Origin: Dialister sp.
Lineage (GTDB): Bacteria; Bacillota; Negativicutes; Veillonellales; Dialisteraceae
DNA: 6,618 bases
Direction of reading: 5' to 3'
NCBI GenBank assembly: GCA_022722495.1
Contig: JAIJLI010000124.1
Location: 1 to 6,618, forward strand
Of this stretch, positions 6,526-6,618 are shown piece after piece (the stretch's first letter is position 1; each line of letters opens with the position of its first letter). Below the pieces are notes generated by a model that saw only the letters and a list, made by a program, of their open reading frames with translations, made no database searches and had not been told where the DNA came from. The translations under genes were made by a program, and so were the position numbers.

Positions 6526-6561
6526 AGAGCCATATTGGTGAATTAAAATTAAGGATTAAAA

Positions 6562-6618
6562 ATGACAATGACAATAAATAACGAACATAAGAAACTCAAT
6601 GTCCCAAATCTCAGATTC
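6562..6618 (+). CDS. hsdS: type I restriction specificity subunit, N-terminus (partial)
   Basis: An ATG at 6562 opens a frame that continues to the window end: MTMTINNEHKKLNVPNLRF. The NVPNLRF ending is typical of the start of Bacteroidetes HsdS proteins, where a short polar lead precedes 'PxLRFPEF' at the head of the first target-recognition domain. HsdS selects the DNA sequence for both HsdM and HsdR. An AAGGA at 6551-6555, 6 nt before the ATG, is the only Shine-Dalgarno-like site at an operon start here, which may help start translation after the unusually long 242-nt gap. Met3 at 6568 is an alternative start. Context (hsdR and hsdM upstream, no other specificity gene seen) strongly supports the call, although only 19 codons are visible. 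Confidence 0.8.
   Translation, partial: MTMTINNEHKKLNVPNLRF

Noticed and set aside
6562..6618. Recombinase-driven hsdS shuffling.
   Set aside because: It is common in Bacteroidales type I loci, but only 19 codons of hsdS are present and no integrase or second hsdS is visible, so it cannot be assessed here.

Overview
The window looks like chromosomal DNA from a Bacteroidales bacterium (Prevotella/Segatella/Bacteroides type). The clues are two promoter-like sites with the Bacteroidetes layout (TTG, about 20 nt, TAnnTTTG), A-rich start contexts mostly without Shine-Dalgarno sequences, and the character of the proteins. This is inferred from sequence style, not from a database match.

Layout. 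Positions 1-68 hold the first 22 codons of a leftward gene of uncertain identity (possibly a small HU-like DNA-binding protein), with a good leftward promoter at 115-145. Positions 146-600 hold no convincing gene. They do contain degenerate 22-nt direct repeats (211-310), a perfect 27-bp inverted repeat (325-351 / 474-500) and, nested inside it, a 16-bp AT-rich inverted repeat (385-400 / 413-428). A rightward promoter (615-646), overlapped by a small dyad, precedes a type I restriction-modification operon: hsdR (718-3579), hsdM (3607-5163), a DUF1016/YhcG-type PD-(D/E)XK nuclease gene (5204-6319), and the first 19 codons of a probable hsdS (6562 to the window end).

How it works together. HsdM and HsdS should form an N6-adenine methyltransferase. 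Adding HsdR gives the ATP-dependent translocating endonuclease that attacks unmodified DNA. The DUF1016 protein carries its own PD-(D/E)XK signature (D257, E272, K274) and sits between the modification and specificity genes, so it is probably co-transcribed; its role in or beside the system is unproven.

The least ordinary part is the 242-bp gap between the DUF1016 stop codon and hsdS. It holds a decayed internal fragment of a second, diverged DUF1016 gene (6319-6480), two perfect short hairpins and an 11-12-nt repeat. The intact DUF1016 gene carries a related kind of repeated palindrome in the linker just upstream of its PWGHH motif (5503-5566). Together these suggest that DUF1016 genes at this position are gained, lost and remodelled through palindromic linker repeats.
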